64,000 nucleotides of DNA from Mucilaginibacter sp. 44-25 (GCA_001898335.1 MKTS01000003.1:1-64000), one strand, 5' to 3'; counted from the first letter of the stretch, positions 26,159-35,433 are shown. The notes: generated by a model from the sequence alone, not told the origin. Translations and numbers: made by a program.

Positions 26159-26238
26159 AAGGATGCTTCAGTATTATTATTCACGCAAATATCCTGTAAA
26201 TAATATAAACCTGTACAATTATTTTAAGCGCCTAAGAA

Positions 26239-26712
26239 TTAACAACGGCCTTGCCAGCTAACACCTACGGCCGATAGGATACCGGTTTCTAACCTTAATT
26301 TATTGTTGATCGTAAATCCGTTCTTCTGATAGAAATAAAGAGGCGAAGCATACGGAGTGCCGTCGATTTTTAAATACCTGTCATGGTCAACCGCCCATCC
26401 AAACAAGGCATCTTCCTTTCCTTTTAGCGCATTTATCAATAATGCTCCATAGCCCTTGCCCTGCGCTTTGCTCTTTAGCATAATTAGAAAACAGCGCATG
26501 CCGTCCCTTGTAAAAGAGGCTGCCCAGCCAATGAACTCTCCTTTACCAATCTTCAGCAATAAGTATTGAGGGTTAATCAGCGTGCTTAAATAAGCATTGA
26601 ACTCGGCCATACCCGGCATGCATAACTGTTGTGGATATTCGGCATTCCATATATCCAGCAGCGTTTGCTTCTGCTGCTCCGTTAAGCATACCTGGTATTC
26701 TACCTCAGGCAT
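26239..26712 (-). CDS. GNAT-family N-acetyltransferase
   Basis: 157 residues. The acetyl-CoA pyrophosphate-binding loop is represented by AQGKGYGALLINAL, and the final strand-turn LYFYQKNGFTINNKLRLETG is typical. Acceptor unknown. Its start overlaps the end of thrC by 8 bp, so it is probably the last gene read from the threonine operon transcript; no metabolic link to threonine is evident. Confidence 0.8.
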   Translation of the reverse strand: MPEVEYQVCLTEQQKQTLLDIWNAEYPQQLCMPGMAEFNAYLSTLINPQYLLLKIGKGEFIGWAASFTRDGMRCFLIMLKSKAQGKGYGALLINALKGKEDALFGWAVDHDRYLKIDGTPYASPLYFYQKNGFTINNKLRLETGILSAVGVSWQGRC

Positions 26713-28015
26713 TGCCTAATAAATAGCTTTTAAATTCGTTAAAGCTTGTTCCTAAGCTTACGGCATGGCTTTCCTTTTTTTCCAGTTCTTTAACCTGTGC
26801 AGGCACCTCTATTTTAGCGGCTATCTCCGGTTTAAATACATCCGGGAATTTGCAGGGGTGGGCTGTAGACAGGAATATCCCGGCAGTATCATCAGCGGCG
26901 TGCTCCTGTTGGTAGGTTTTTAAAGCCTTCCAGGCAATGGCGGTATGCGGGCAGGCAATATAATTATCTACTTTTGATAATTGCTCAATGGCATCCAGCG
27001 TATCATCATCCGTATAGCTGTAACCGGTGATGAGTTGCCTTACCGTATCAAGGTCCTCATCAAATAAGTCGGCAATGCGTACCCAGTTGCTTGGGTTGCC
27101 AACATCCATCGCGTTTGAAAGGGTAGCAACCGATGGCTTAGCCTCGTAAACACCACTCTTTAAAAATGCAGGTACAGTATCGTTGGCGTTGGTAGCGGCA
27201 ACAAAATGCTCAACCGGCAAGCCCATCTTCCAGGCTAATAAGCCTGCACCAATGTTACCGAAGTTGCCGCTGGGCACGCAGAACACCGCTTTGCTGATAC
27301 CCTGGCGAAGCAGTTGCGCGTAAGCGTTGAAATAGTAAAACGTTTGTGGAATGAGCCTCGCGATATTGATGGAGTTAGCCGATGTGAGGCGGAATTTTTC
27401 GTTCAATTCCTTATCAGTAAACGCCTGTTTAACCAGCGCCTGGCAATCATCAAAGGTGCCATCTATCTCTAAGGCTCGGATGTTTTGCCCGTTGGTGGTT
27501 AACTGTAGTTCCTGTATGTGGCTTACTTTTCCCTTAGGGTAAAGAATGGTTACCCGCGTATTGGGTACTCCAAGGAAACCCAGCGCTACCGCGCCGCCCG
27601 TATCGCCGGAGGTAGCTACCAGCACATCCAGTTGTTTCTCCCCTTCTTCAAGAAAATATGCCATCACCCGGCTCATAAACCTCGCCCCAAAATCCTTAAA
27701 AGCCAGTGATGGCCCGTGGAAAAGTTCCAGCACAAAAACGTTCTTTTCCAGCTTTACAATGGGTGCGTAAAAGTTAATGGTGTCGTTGATGATAGCTTTC
27801 AGGTCGTCTGCCGGGATATCATCACCCAACAGATTTTGCGCCACGCGGAAGGCTATCTCCGGCAGCGTGTATTGGTCCAGGTTATTCAGGAACTTAGCAT
27901 CCAGGTGCGGAATATGCTCCGGCATGTATAAGCCCTTATCCTGCGGCATACTGTTAAAAACCGCTTCTTTAAAACCAACCCTAAGGTCTTTGTTATTTGT
28001 GCTGTAGAATTTCAT
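26705..28015 (-). CDS. thrC: Threonine synthase
   Basis: 436-residue PLP enzyme converting O-phosphohomoserine to threonine. FYSTNNKDLRVGFKEAV at the start, PLP-lysine in GPSLAFKDFGARF, and the phosphate-binding VATSGDTGGAVALGF identify it. The sequence is the shorter bacterial class without the plant N-terminal extension. Third gene of thrA-thrB-thrC, separated from thrB by a 200-bp gap holding a palindromic repeat. Expected to be controlled by the leader upstream of thrA. Confidence 0.95.
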   Translation of the reverse strand: MKFYSTNNKDLRVGFKEAVFNSMPQDKGLYMPEHIPHLDAKFLNNLDQYTLPEIAFRVAQNLLGDDIPADDLKAIINDTINFYAPIVKLEKNVFVLELFHGPSLAFKDFGARFMSRVMAYFLEEGEKQLDVLVATSGDTGGAVALGFLGVPNTRVTILYPKGKVSHIQELQLTTNGQNIRALEIDGTFDDCQALVKQAFTDKELNEKFRLTSANSINIARLIPQTFYYFNAYAQLLRQGISKAVFCVPSGNFGNIGAGLLAWKMGLPVEHFVAATNANDTVPAFLKSGVYEAKPSVATLSNAMDVGNPSNWVRIADLFDEDLDTVRQLITGYSYTDDDTLDAIEQLSKVDNYIACPHTAIAWKALKTYQQEHAADDTAGIFLSTAHPCKFPDVFKPEIAAKIEVPAQVKELEKKESHAVSLGTSFNEFKSYLLGNA

Positions 28016-28074
28016 TGTTGTCTTATTTCTTTATCCACACCTCATTGCGAGCGTAGCGTAGCATTTCTCTATTA

Positions 28075-28158
28075 GCCTCACCCTGCCCTCTCCATAGGAG
28101 AGGGTTCTAATATGCCACTTTTTTAGGTCCTCTCCTTTGGAGAGGATTTAGGTGAGGC
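28075..28158. repeat. GCCTCACC...GGTGAGGC palindromic element, copy 1
   Basis: Terminal arms gcctcacc and ggtgaggc enclose two inner hairpins (ctctcc..ggagag and tctcctttggagag). Copies at 31824-31901, 36345-36424, 58679-58763 and a short form at 58817-58853 share the same architecture. This one separates thrB and thrC inside an operon. Confidence 0.8.
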
Positions 28159-28217
28159 TGTCACTTCCAATCAATGACGATCTGGATAATTCGTTCTTTT
28201 GACTTTTTAATTTTAAC

Positions 28218-29222
28218 TTACCCTATCACCTTCGGCCCTGCATCATTGATGGTAGACACATAGGTATTAGCACCTATCTTGATGCTATTTAAATGTTGCT
28301 TTAATTTACCGGTGATAAGCCTTGCCGTTTGTTCGTCGCGCGTAAAGGCGAAAACAGACGGCCCAGAGCCGGATATCCCGAAGCTTACCGCACCAAGGTC
28401 CATGGCCATTTTGCGCATTTCGTAAAAATCGGGTATCAGCATGCTGCGTACCGGCTCAACCAAAACATCCTGCATACTACGGCCAATGAGGTCAATATCC
28501 TGCATAAACAGGCCGCTTACCAAACCGGCGATGTTACCCCACTGCGTTACGGCATCTTTCATGTTTATTTTGTTGCGGATGATCTGCCTTGCCTCGCGGG
28601 TAGGCACGTCCACATCGGGGAACACAATGGCGCACCATAGGTCTTTGGGATGCGGCAGTCGCACTACATCCAATGGCTCGTAGCTGCGTATCAGCACAAA
28701 GCCGCCAAACAGCGCCGGTGCAACATTATCGGCGTGGCCGTGTCCGCAAGCCAGTTCTTCACCCTTCATAGCAAAAGGTAATAGCTTTGAAGGGTCTGCA
28801 TTATCGCCCAATAACGACTTAATAGCATATAAACCCGCTACGGTACTTGCAGAGCTTGAGCCCAAACCGCTACCGATCGGCATTTTTTTGTGCAGCTCAA
28901 TATCTACGCCCACATCCAACCGGCCCACGCTTTTCAGGTAGTGCTCAACGCTTACACTAACCGTGTTTTTCGCCGCATCCATTGGCAGGCGACCGCCATC
29001 GCCGGTTATTTTGCTGATGGTAATGCCCGGTTTGTTGGTACGACGCATCACTACCTCGTCGCCCGGCTCGTTTACTGCAAAGCCCAGTACATCAAACCCG
29101 CAAACCACGTTAGCCACAGTGGCTGGCGCGAAAACGTGAATGCTGTCCAAGCCTCCTCCGCCCCCTGAATAGGGAGCCATTGAAGCGCCCGGTTGTTTTA
29201 AATCTTGTATATCGTTACTCAT
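28218..29222 (-). CDS. thrB: Homoserine kinase
   Basis: GHMP-family kinase phosphorylating homoserine. SIHVFAPATVANVVCGFDVLGFAV near the N-terminus, the ATP loop KKMPIGSGLGSSSAS, and the C-terminal AVSFGISGSGPSVFAF are all present. I use the ATG at 29222 (MSNDIQDLKQPG), because the upstream ATG at 29249 adds residues with no family resemblance. Second gene of the thr operon. Confidence 0.95.
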   Translation of the reverse strand: MSNDIQDLKQPGASMAPYSGGGGGLDSIHVFAPATVANVVCGFDVLGFAVNEPGDEVVMRRTNKPGITISKITGDGGRLPMDAAKNTVSVSVEHYLKSVGRLDVGVDIELHKKMPIGSGLGSSSASTVAGLYAIKSLLGDNADPSKLLPFAMKGEELACGHGHADNVAPALFGGFVLIRSYEPLDVVRLPHPKDLWCAIVFPDVDVPTREARQIIRNKINMKDAVTQWGNIAGLVSGLFMQDIDLIGRSMQDVLVEPVRSMLIPDFYEMRKMAMDLGAVSFGISGSGPSVFAFTRDEQTARLITGKLKQHLNSIKIGANTYVSTINDAGPKVIG

Positions 29223-29249
29223 TTTATCATGTTTTTTGAGAACGCACAC

Positions 29250-29344
29250 TTACCCCCCTTGAGAAGGGAATCCTGCGCATATCCTTTCGTCTTGGTTCTT
29301 GTCTTTTGATTTTTGGTTCTTAATTCTTGTCTCTTGTCGCTCTC
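29250..29344. repeat. TCTTG(G/A)TTCT-type degenerate short repeats
   Basis: About 55 bp (29288-29342) of degenerate tandem copies of tcttggttcttg. The same motif recurs around 33066-33216. Lies in the thrA-thrB gap. Confidence 0.45.
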
Positions 29345-31795
29345 TTAATTAGCTCCCACATTTATCAGATCAGCAAATACGCCAGCGGCGGTAACTTCGG
29401 CACCCGCGCCGGGACCTTTTACCACCAACGGTCGCTCGCGGTAACGGTCGGTAGTAAAGGATATGATGTTATCGCTGCCGCTGAGCATATAGAACGGATG
29501 GTTCTCATCAACCATTTGCAGGGTGATGGATGCTTTACCATTCTCCAGCTTACCGATGTAGCGCAGCACTTTCTTTTCGCTTTCGGCCCTGTTTTTCAGG
29601 TCGGTGAAAAAAGCGTCTTCTGCTTTTAGCGCAGCGTAGAAATCCTCAACTGTCTTAGCTTCAAGGCAGGCTTTTGGCAATACGCTTTCAATCGATACAT
29701 CTGCCTCTTCCATTTCATGACCGGCATCGCGAGCCAGGATGAGGATCTTACGCATAAAGTCCTTACCGCTCAGGTCGTCGCGCGGGTCGGGTTCGGTATA
29801 GCCTTTCTCCTGCGCCTCTTTTACCACATCATGGAAATTGGCCTCGCCTTTAAAATGATTAAAGATGAAAGAGATGGTACCCGAAAGGATGGCCTCTATT
29901 TTCTGGATCCTGTCGCCGCTGCTCATCAGGTCCTTAAGGGTACGGATGATCGGCAGGCCTGCACCTACGTTGGTTTCATAAAAGAAATCGACCCCGTGCC
30001 TACGGGCGGTATCCCGAAAGTTTTGGTATTGAGCCAAAGAAGCCGAGTTACCTATCTTATTACAGGTTACTACTGAAATATTTGATTTAAAAGCCTCTTC
30101 ATAAAACTGGACCGGCTTAGGGCTGGCGGTATTATCAATAAACACGCAGTTGGGTAGGTTGAGTTCCTTCATTTTGGCGATAAAGCCCGGTAGATCAGCC
30201 TCGTGGTTTGAGGCCTGCAATTCATCCTGCCAGGTATCTAAAGACAAACCATCGCTGTTAAACACCATTTTGCGGGTATTGCTGATGCCCACCACTTTTA
30301 CCTGTATACCGTTGTTTTTTTGCAGATAATCTTTGTGTGCGTTGAGCTGAGCAAACAACGTTTTACCGATGTTGCCGGTCCCCAGGCAAAAGGCATGCAG
30401 CGTTTTGGTGAGTTCGATAAAGAAGGCATCATGTACCGCATTAAGGGCTTTGGATAAGTCAATAGCTGAGATGATCACCGATATATTGTACTCTGATGAG
30501 CCCTGCGCAATAGCCCGAACATTAACACCGTTACGGCCCAGCGCATGGAACAGTTTGCCGCTCATGCCCGGGGTTTGCTTCATGTTCTCGCCCACAATGG
30601 CTAATATGGCCTGGTTGCTTTCTATCACCAGCGGCTCCAGTTTGTTAGCTAATAGCTCCAGCTCAAATTCCTGCTCTATGAGTTGCTTGGCTTTGTCAAC
30701 ATCCTGCGGTTGCACGGCAAAGGTGATGCTGTGCTCTGATGATGATTGAGTGATCAAAATGATATTGATCTGCTCCCTCGCCAGTAATGAGAACAACCTG
30801 CCGCTAAAACCCGACTTGCCCACCATACCGCTGCCCTGTAAATTAAGGATGCTGATGTTGTTGATAGATGAAATACCTTTGATAGGCAGCGTAGACGATT
30901 TGCAGTCATGACGGATAACCGTACCTGCGAATGCCGGCTCAAAAGTATTTTTGATCACGATGGGTATCTTCTTCAAGAACGCCGGGATCATGGTCGGCGG
31001 GTAGATCACCTTGGCCCCAAAGTAAGAAAGCTCCATCGCCTCGGTATAAGAGAGCTCCTCCAGCGGGAAAGCTTTTTGTACCATGCGCGGGTCGGCGGTC
31101 ATCATGCCATTAACGTCCGTCCATATCTGTATCTCTTCGGCATTTAAGGCGGCGCCGAATATGGCAGCGGTGTAATCGCTGCCACCGCGACCAAGCGTAG
31201 TGATCTGCCCGGCATCGTTACCCGCAATGAAGCCGGTAACTACCAATAATTTATCCTGATGTTGATGATAAAAATTATTAATGAGCAGATCGGTAAGCTC
31301 ACTATTCACTTTAGCATTGCCAAAGGCGCTATCGGTTTTGATGAGTTCGGAAGCGTCTACAAAAAGTACGTCTTCAAAATGCTGGGCAGCTATCTTGCTT
31401 ACCATCAACGCGGAGCAGCGCTCGCCGAAGCTCACGATCTGGTCGCGGGTTTTAGGCGTGAGCTCCCGCAGGGTAAGTACGCCTTGCAGTAATTCTTCCA
31501 GCTGGTTAAAATGAATTTTAAGCCGGGTGAAGGCCGGGTTTTGGTTCTGCACATCAAGCAGCGCTTTAACCACATCAAAGTGGCGCTTCTCCAGTTCGGC
31601 AAGTTCGGCGGTAAATTCTTTGCCGTTAGCAGCACCCTCGGCCATGGCTATTAAAAGGTTGGTAACACCTCCCATTGCCGATAGTACCACCACAGGCCTG
31701 TTTTGTGGTTTGTCCTCGGCCTTTAGAATATCCAGCAGGGTTTTTATGCTGCCTACCGACCCTACCGATGTACCACCGAATTTTAATACTTTCAT
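29345..31795 (-). CDS. thrA: Bifunctional aspartate kinase / homoserine dehydrogenase I
   Basis: About 816 residues. Aspartate kinase (1-290) begins MKVLKFGGTSVGSVGS. Two ACT regulatory domains follow (about 310-455: GMVGKSGFSGRLF, GMSGKLFHALGRNGVNVRAIAQGSSE), which bind threonine in the family. The homoserine dehydrogenase domain (about 465-816) has NAD-binding CLGTGNIGKTLF and the catalytic region GTISFIFNHF, YTEPDPRDDLSGKDFMRK. ATG at 31795 is chosen because it starts exactly at the conserved kinase N-terminus. First structural gene of the thr operon, preceded by an attenuator at 31900-32042. Confidence 0.95.
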   Translation of the reverse strand: MKVLKFGGTSVGSVGSIKTLLDILKAEDKPQNRPVVVLSAMGGVTNLLIAMAEGAANGKEFTAELAELEKRHFDVVKALLDVQNQNPAFTRLKIHFNQLEELLQGVLTLRELTPKTRDQIVSFGERCSALMVSKIAAQHFEDVLFVDASELIKTDSAFGNAKVNSELTDLLINNFYHQHQDKLLVVTGFIAGNDAGQITTLGRGGSDYTAAIFGAALNAEEIQIWTDVNGMMTADPRMVQKAFPLEELSYTEAMELSYFGAKVIYPPTMIPAFLKKIPIVIKNTFEPAFAGTVIRHDCKSSTLPIKGISSINNISILNLQGSGMVGKSGFSGRLFSLLAREQINIILITQSSSEHSITFAVQPQDVDKAKQLIEQEFELELLANKLEPLVIESNQAILAIVGENMKQTPGMSGKLFHALGRNGVNVRAIAQGSSEYNISVIISAIDLSKALNAVHDAFFIELTKTLHAFCLGTGNIGKTLFAQLNAHKDYLQKNNGIQVKVVGISNTRKMVFNSDGLSLDTWQDELQASNHEADLPGFIAKMKELNLPNCVFIDNTASPKPVQFYEEAFKSNISVVTCNKIGNSASLAQYQNFRDTARRHGVDFFYETNVGAGLPIIRTLKDLMSSGDRIQKIEAILSGTISFIFNHFKGEANFHDVVKEAQEKGYTEPDPRDDLSGKDFMRKILILARDAGHEMEEADVSIESVLPKACLEAKTVEDFYAALKAEDAFFTDLKNRAESEKKVLRYIGKLENGKASITLQMVDENHPFYMLSGSDNIISFTTDRYRERPLVVKGPGAGAEVTAAGVFADLINVGAN

Positions 31796-31823
31796 TTTTT
31801 TGCAAATAATCAATGTTCAAATT

Positions 31824-31901
31824 GCCTCACCCTGCCCTCTCCAGAGGAGAGGGTGTTACCCTCTTCAAAGCCCCTCTCCTCTGGAGAGGGCAGGGTGAGG
31901 C
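31824..31901. repeat. GCCTCACC...GGTGAGGC palindromic element, copy 2
   Basis: The most symmetrical copy: both halves read cctcaccctgccctctcc / its complement around a short middle. It sits between the thr attenuator terminator and the thrA start codon, within the expected thrA 5' leader. Confidence 0.8.
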
Positions 31902-31938
31902 CACAAAAAAAGCCTTCCCCGTTTCGGAGGAAGGCTTT
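31902..31938 (-). terminator. Attenuator terminator of the thr operon
   Basis: On the minus strand a 10-bp stem aaagccttcc/ggaaggcttt (complement of 31929-31938 and 31909-31918) is followed by a run of seven T. The 5' arm is also exactly complementary (10 bp) to the end of the Thr/Ile-rich leader peptide gene (31981-31990 against 31924-31933), so terminator and antiterminator are mutually exclusive. Confidence 0.85.
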
Positions 31939-31976
31939 CTGTTTGGCTTATACTTTATGTTTTTTACACCATACGA

Positions 31977-32042
31977 TTATCTTCCTCCGAGGTTTATACC
32001 GGTGGTAATAATGGTAATAATTGTGGTGTTGTTAATTGTCAT
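31977..32042 (-). CDS. thrL: Threonine operon leader peptide
   Basis: Unannotated 21-codon frame, ATG at 32042 and TAA at 31977-31979. It starts MTINNTTIITIITTG and ends INLGGR. Six of 21 residues are Thr and six are Ile, the same bias as the E. coli thr leader peptide, which senses both charged tRNAs. The last codons (LGGR) lie in the segment that can pair with the 5' arm of the downstream terminator. A ribosome that completes the peptide would block this pairing, so the terminator forms; one stalled upstream would leave it free and permit thrA transcription. Antisense to the upstream region of rsgA. Confidence 0.88.
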   Translation of the reverse strand: MTINNTTIITIITTGINLGGR

Positions 32043-32139
32043 ACGTTACGCCGTAAAGAAAGTAGATTTTATTTTAAATAGCAAGGGCAATTTGCATTTA
32101 TTTTCTTCAAAGCCCTTAATGTGTGTAAATTGCGCTCTT

Positions 32140-33057
32140 ATGCAGGGTTTAGTTACAAAATCAACCGGGAGCTGGTACCAGGTAAAGGCGGGGAATGAGG
32201 TGTTTGATTGCCGTATCAAAGGCAAGTTCCGGATTAAGGGTATCACTACCACCAACCCCATAGCGGTGGGTGATGTGGTTGATTTTGAAATGGAGCCGGA
32301 GCAGGGCACAGGCGTGATCACCAACCTGCACCAGCGCAAAAACTATATCATCCGTAAATCGGTTAACCTGTCAAAACAGGCACAGATCATCGCGGCCAAC
32401 CTCGACCAGGCTTTTTTGATCGTTACACTGGCCTCGCCTCGTACCTCATTGGGTTTTATCGATCGGTTTTTGGTAACTGCCGAAGCTTACGATATACCCG
32501 CCCGACTGATATTTAACAAGCTCGACCTGTTCAGCGACGAAGGGCTGGAAATATTAGCGGATTACAAAGACATTTACGAGCGCATAGGTTATCCCTGCTA
32601 CCAGGTATCAGCCAAAGAAGGCACCAACATACAACAGGTGCAGGATCTGTTAAAAGATAAGGTAACGCTGCTTACCGGCCACTCCGGCGTGGGCAAATCA
32701 AGCCTGATTAACCGCCTGCTGCCTGATCTCGACCTGAAAACCCACATGATATCCGAATGGAGCGATAAGGGCATGCACACCACCACCTTTGCCGAGATGT
32801 TTGACCTTCCGCAGGGCGGCTATATCATTGATACGCCGGGTATCCGTGAGTTAGGGGTTATTGATATTGAAAAGCAGGAGCTGGGCCATTTCTTCCCCGA
32901 GATGCGTGAGCGTATGAACGAATGCCGCTTTAACAACTGCCGACACATTAATGAACCGGGATGCGCGGTATTAGAGGCTTTAGATAATGACGAAATAGCC
33001 ATCACCCGTTACGAAAGCTACCTGAGTATTTATAATGGCAATGAAACAAGGGCTTAG
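32140..33057 (+). CDS. rsgA: Ribosome small-subunit GTPase RsgA
   Basis: 305-residue circularly permuted GTPase for late 30S maturation. The N-terminal OB-fold starts MQGLVTKSTGSWYQV. G-motifs in permuted order: FNKLDLF (G4), VSAKEG (G5), GHSGVGKSSL (G1), DTPGIRELG (G3). The C-terminal zinc knuckle has ECRFNNCRHINEPGC. The ATG at 32140 gives the standard length; the open frame continues upstream to 31813, but that part is the antisense of the thr attenuator and is not coding. Confidence 0.95.
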   Translation: MQGLVTKSTGSWYQVKAGNEVFDCRIKGKFRIKGITTTNPIAVGDVVDFEMEPEQGTGVITNLHQRKNYIIRKSVNLSKQAQIIAANLDQAFLIVTLASPRTSLGFIDRFLVTAEAYDIPARLIFNKLDLFSDEGLEILADYKDIYERIGYPCYQVSAKEGTNIQQVQDLLKDKVTLLTGHSGVGKSSLINRLLPDLDLKTHMISEWSDKGMHTTTFAEMFDLPQGGYIIDTPGIRELGVIDIEKQELGHFFPEMRERMNECRFNNCRHINEPGCAVLEALDNDEIAITRYESYLSIYNGNETRA

Positions 33058-33221
33058 GAGAGAGGCAAGACAACAGGAGCCAGGAATCAAGATATAAGAG
33101 TCAAGAAACAAGATTGGCTCCATCTGATTTTTATAAGATACTAAGCTATGTCTTGATTCTTGTATCTTGACTCTTGGTTCTTTTTATATTCTTGTATCTT
33201 GACCTCCTGATTCTCTTAATT
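33058..33221. repeat. Imperfect inverted array of TCAAGA-type repeats
   Basis: The left arm (about 33066-33112) has ggaatcaagatataagagtcaagaaacaag. The right arm (33149-33216) holds the complement in two degenerate copies (tcttgattcttgtatcttgactcttggttc and a second). A large imperfect palindrome separates rsgA and dtd. Confidence 0.5.
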
Positions 33222-33674
33222 ATGCGAGCAGTTATACAACGGGTTTCCGAAGCAGCCTGCCGGGTTGATGGCGACATCACAGGCCAGATAGGTATGGGTT
33301 TTATGGTTCTTTTAGGCATTGAGGATGCCGATACCGATGAGGACCTGCAATGGCTGGCACAAAAAATAGTTGGGCTGCGTGTATTTGGCGATGAGAACGG
33401 ATTAATGAACAAGGCCCTTGCCGATGTTGACGGGGGCATCCTGCTCATCTCCCAGTTCACTTTGTTTGCCGCCACCAAAAAAGGCAACCGCCCTTCCTTT
33501 ATCCGTGCGGCAAAGCCGGATAAGGCCATACCCCTTTACGAAAAAATGATCAGCACGTTGGAGGGCTTAACCGGTAAAAAAGTAGCCACAGGCATTTTTG
33601 GCGCGGATATGAAAGTGAGCCTCATTAACGATGGCCCGGTGACTGTTACCATAGATACCAAGGCAAAGGAATAG
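33222..33674 (+). CDS. dtd: D-aminoacyl-tRNA deacylase
   Basis: 150 residues, the family length. Hydrolyses D-amino acids wrongly attached to tRNA. MRAVIQRVSEA, LLISQFTLFA, KKGNRPSF and the trans-acting GPVTVTID motif (the Gly-cis-Pro counterpart) are present. The ATG at 33222 is used; the frame extends upstream to a near-start codon at 33174 but that segment is repeat DNA. Confidence 0.95.
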   Translation: MRAVIQRVSEAACRVDGDITGQIGMGFMVLLGIEDADTDEDLQWLAQKIVGLRVFGDENGLMNKALADVDGGILLISQFTLFAATKKGNRPSFIRAAKPDKAIPLYEKMISTLEGLTGKKVATGIFGADMKVSLINDGPVTVTIDTKAKE

Positions 33675-33683
33675 CTATAATAT

Positions 33684-33728
33684 TTATCAAAAAAAGCGAG
33701 GCCCGGGTTGTGTAACCCGGGCCTCGCT
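33684..33728 (-). terminator. Strong terminator of degP (possibly also dtd)
   Basis: 15-bp perfect stem agcgaggcccgggtt/aacccgggcctcgct (33695-33709 and 33714-33728) with a gtgt loop. The T-run is on the minus strand, so it mainly ends the degP transcript, in the gap between convergent genes. Confidence 0.85.
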
Positions 33729-33749
33729 GGTATTAAGGGAATTCACTAA

Positions 33750-35300
33750 TTATTGCACCTGGAACATGTTGTTAAAGCTGCCGCCATCAGGATAGTAGCC
33801 GGTTATCAGCAACATACCATTTTTAAGGTTAGTGATAGCTTTATCAATATCGTCAACGCTGTTGATCGGTTTCCTGTTGATGGAGGTGATGATAGAACCT
33901 ACCGGGATCTCCGTATTATCAAACACACCACCCTGGCGTACCTGTGTTACCAACACACCACCATTTACATGGAACTTAGCTTTTTGAGCCGCGTTCAACG
34001 GCTGGAAGCTTGCGCCTAATTTGTTAAACAGTTCCGTAGCTGATTTAGAAACAGCGGCTGTTCTGTTAGATGGCGCATCGGCTTTAAGCGTTACGGTAAA
34101 GTTCTTTTCGCTGCCATTACGCAGAACGGTAAGATTAATTTTATCGCCGGGCTGTAAACGGGCCACACGCTCCTGCAGGTCTGATGATTCATATACGGTA
34201 TTACCGTCTACCTTGGTAATAATATCACCTTCTTTAATACCGGCTTCCAATGCGCCGCTACCAGGCAATACGCTGTTAACATACAAACCATTTGTTTTAG
34301 TGCTGTTTACACTTTTAGCCTGTTCAGGGTCGCTTAGGTCGGCAAAGCCAATACCTACGTAACCACGTTTAACCGAACCATATTTCTTAATATCGTTCAA
34401 TACCTTTTTGGCCAGGTTAATAGGGATAGCGAAACCATATCCTTCATATGAACCGGTGTGTGAAGCAATAGCCGCATTGATACCAATAAGTTCGCCATTG
34501 GTATTTACCAGCGCGCCACCACTGTTACCGGGGTTAATAGCGGCATCCGTTTGAATGAACGACTCGATACCTTTTTTAAATGAAGGTGTTTCCTGTTGCC
34601 TTACCGGGTATGGGTTTCCCTCATCATCATCGCGGCCAATAATACCTATGCTACGGCCTTTAGCGCTAACTATACCAGCAGTAACGGTTGAGTTTAATTT
34701 AAAGGGGTTACCTACGGCCAATACCCACTCCCCAACGCGAACGGCATCTGAGTTGCCTAATTTTACAATAGGCAGGTTAGTAGCGTTCACTTTAATAAGG
34801 GCAAGGTCGGTATTAGGGTCGGTACCAATTACCTTGGCCTCAAAGCTGCGGTGGTCGTTCGTTACAATTTGTATCTTTTCGGCTTTGGCCACCACGTGGT
34901 TATTGGTAACAATGTAACCATCAGGAGAGATGATCACGCCGGAACCTGATGCCATTTGCGGGCCCTGGGGGCGCATACGCTGGCCAAACATTTGCCCGAA
35001 CATCTGCTCAAACGGGTCGGAACCGCCGCCTTCAGAAGAATTGCTGGCGTATGTAGTACGTATATAAACTACCGCAGGGGTAACTTCAGCAGCAGCCTGT
35101 GTAAAATCAACCGAGCCGGCAGATGATACCATATTACTTTTTTCGGGGTTACTGGCAAAATAAACTTTCTGCTTATCCTCTATGCTCATGTTTTGGTCGT
35201 ACTTGTTCTCCACGAACTTGTACGCGCCCAAAGCGAGCGCACCGCCCGCGAAGGCGGTTAACAATGTTATACCAAACTTTTTCATATTATTATTTTCCAC
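33750..35300 (-). CDS. degP: Periplasmic serine protease DegP/HtrA
   Basis: 516 residues, membrane-anchored or exported (TLLTAFAGGALALGAYKFVE at the N-terminus). The trypsin-like domain has His in VTNNHVVAKAE, Asp in NTDLALIKV and nucleophile Ser in NPGNSGGALVN. Two PDZ domains follow (about 305-395, starting VKRGYVGIGFADL; and about 420-510). Acts as a protease/chaperone in envelope protein quality control. All triad residues are present and length is normal. Confidence 0.93.
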   Translation of the reverse strand: MENNNMKKFGITLLTAFAGGALALGAYKFVENKYDQNMSIEDKQKVYFASNPEKSNMVSSAGSVDFTQAAAEVTPAVVYIRTTYASNSSEGGGSDPFEQMFGQMFGQRMRPQGPQMASGSGVIISPDGYIVTNNHVVAKAEKIQIVTNDHRSFEAKVIGTDPNTDLALIKVNATNLPIVKLGNSDAVRVGEWVLAVGNPFKLNSTVTAGIVSAKGRSIGIIGRDDDEGNPYPVRQQETPSFKKGIESFIQTDAAINPGNSGGALVNTNGELIGINAAIASHTGSYEGYGFAIPINLAKKVLNDIKKYGSVKRGYVGIGFADLSDPEQAKSVNSTKTNGLYVNSVLPGSGALEAGIKEGDIITKVDGNTVYESSDLQERVARLQPGDKINLTVLRNGSEKNFTVTLKADAPSNRTAAVSKSATELFNKLGASFQPLNAAQKAKFHVNGGVLVTQVRQGGVFDNTEIPVGSIITSINRKPINSVDDIDKAITNLKNGMLLITGYYPDGGSFNNMFQVQ

Positions 35301-35425
35301 TTTTCTTTTCTGTTTAATCGTTATTTATCAGGGATTTCAAATTTAATACCATATAGACGAAATAATCAATAATAAGGTATGTGTAATAATGTTAAATATT
35401 GTTAAAATGAATTTAACGCTTACCC

Positions 35426-35433
35426 TATATTTG
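35426..35433 (+). promoter_or_regulatory. Candidate -7 box for dapF
   Basis: TATATTTG fits TAnnTTTG and lies 47 nt before the GTG start at 35481. Confidence 0.35.

Noticed and set aside
31813..32139. N-terminal extension of the RsgA reading frame with a hydrophobic stretch
   Set aside because: It is the antisense of the thr leader peptide and attenuator; RsgA of normal length starts at the ATG at 32140.
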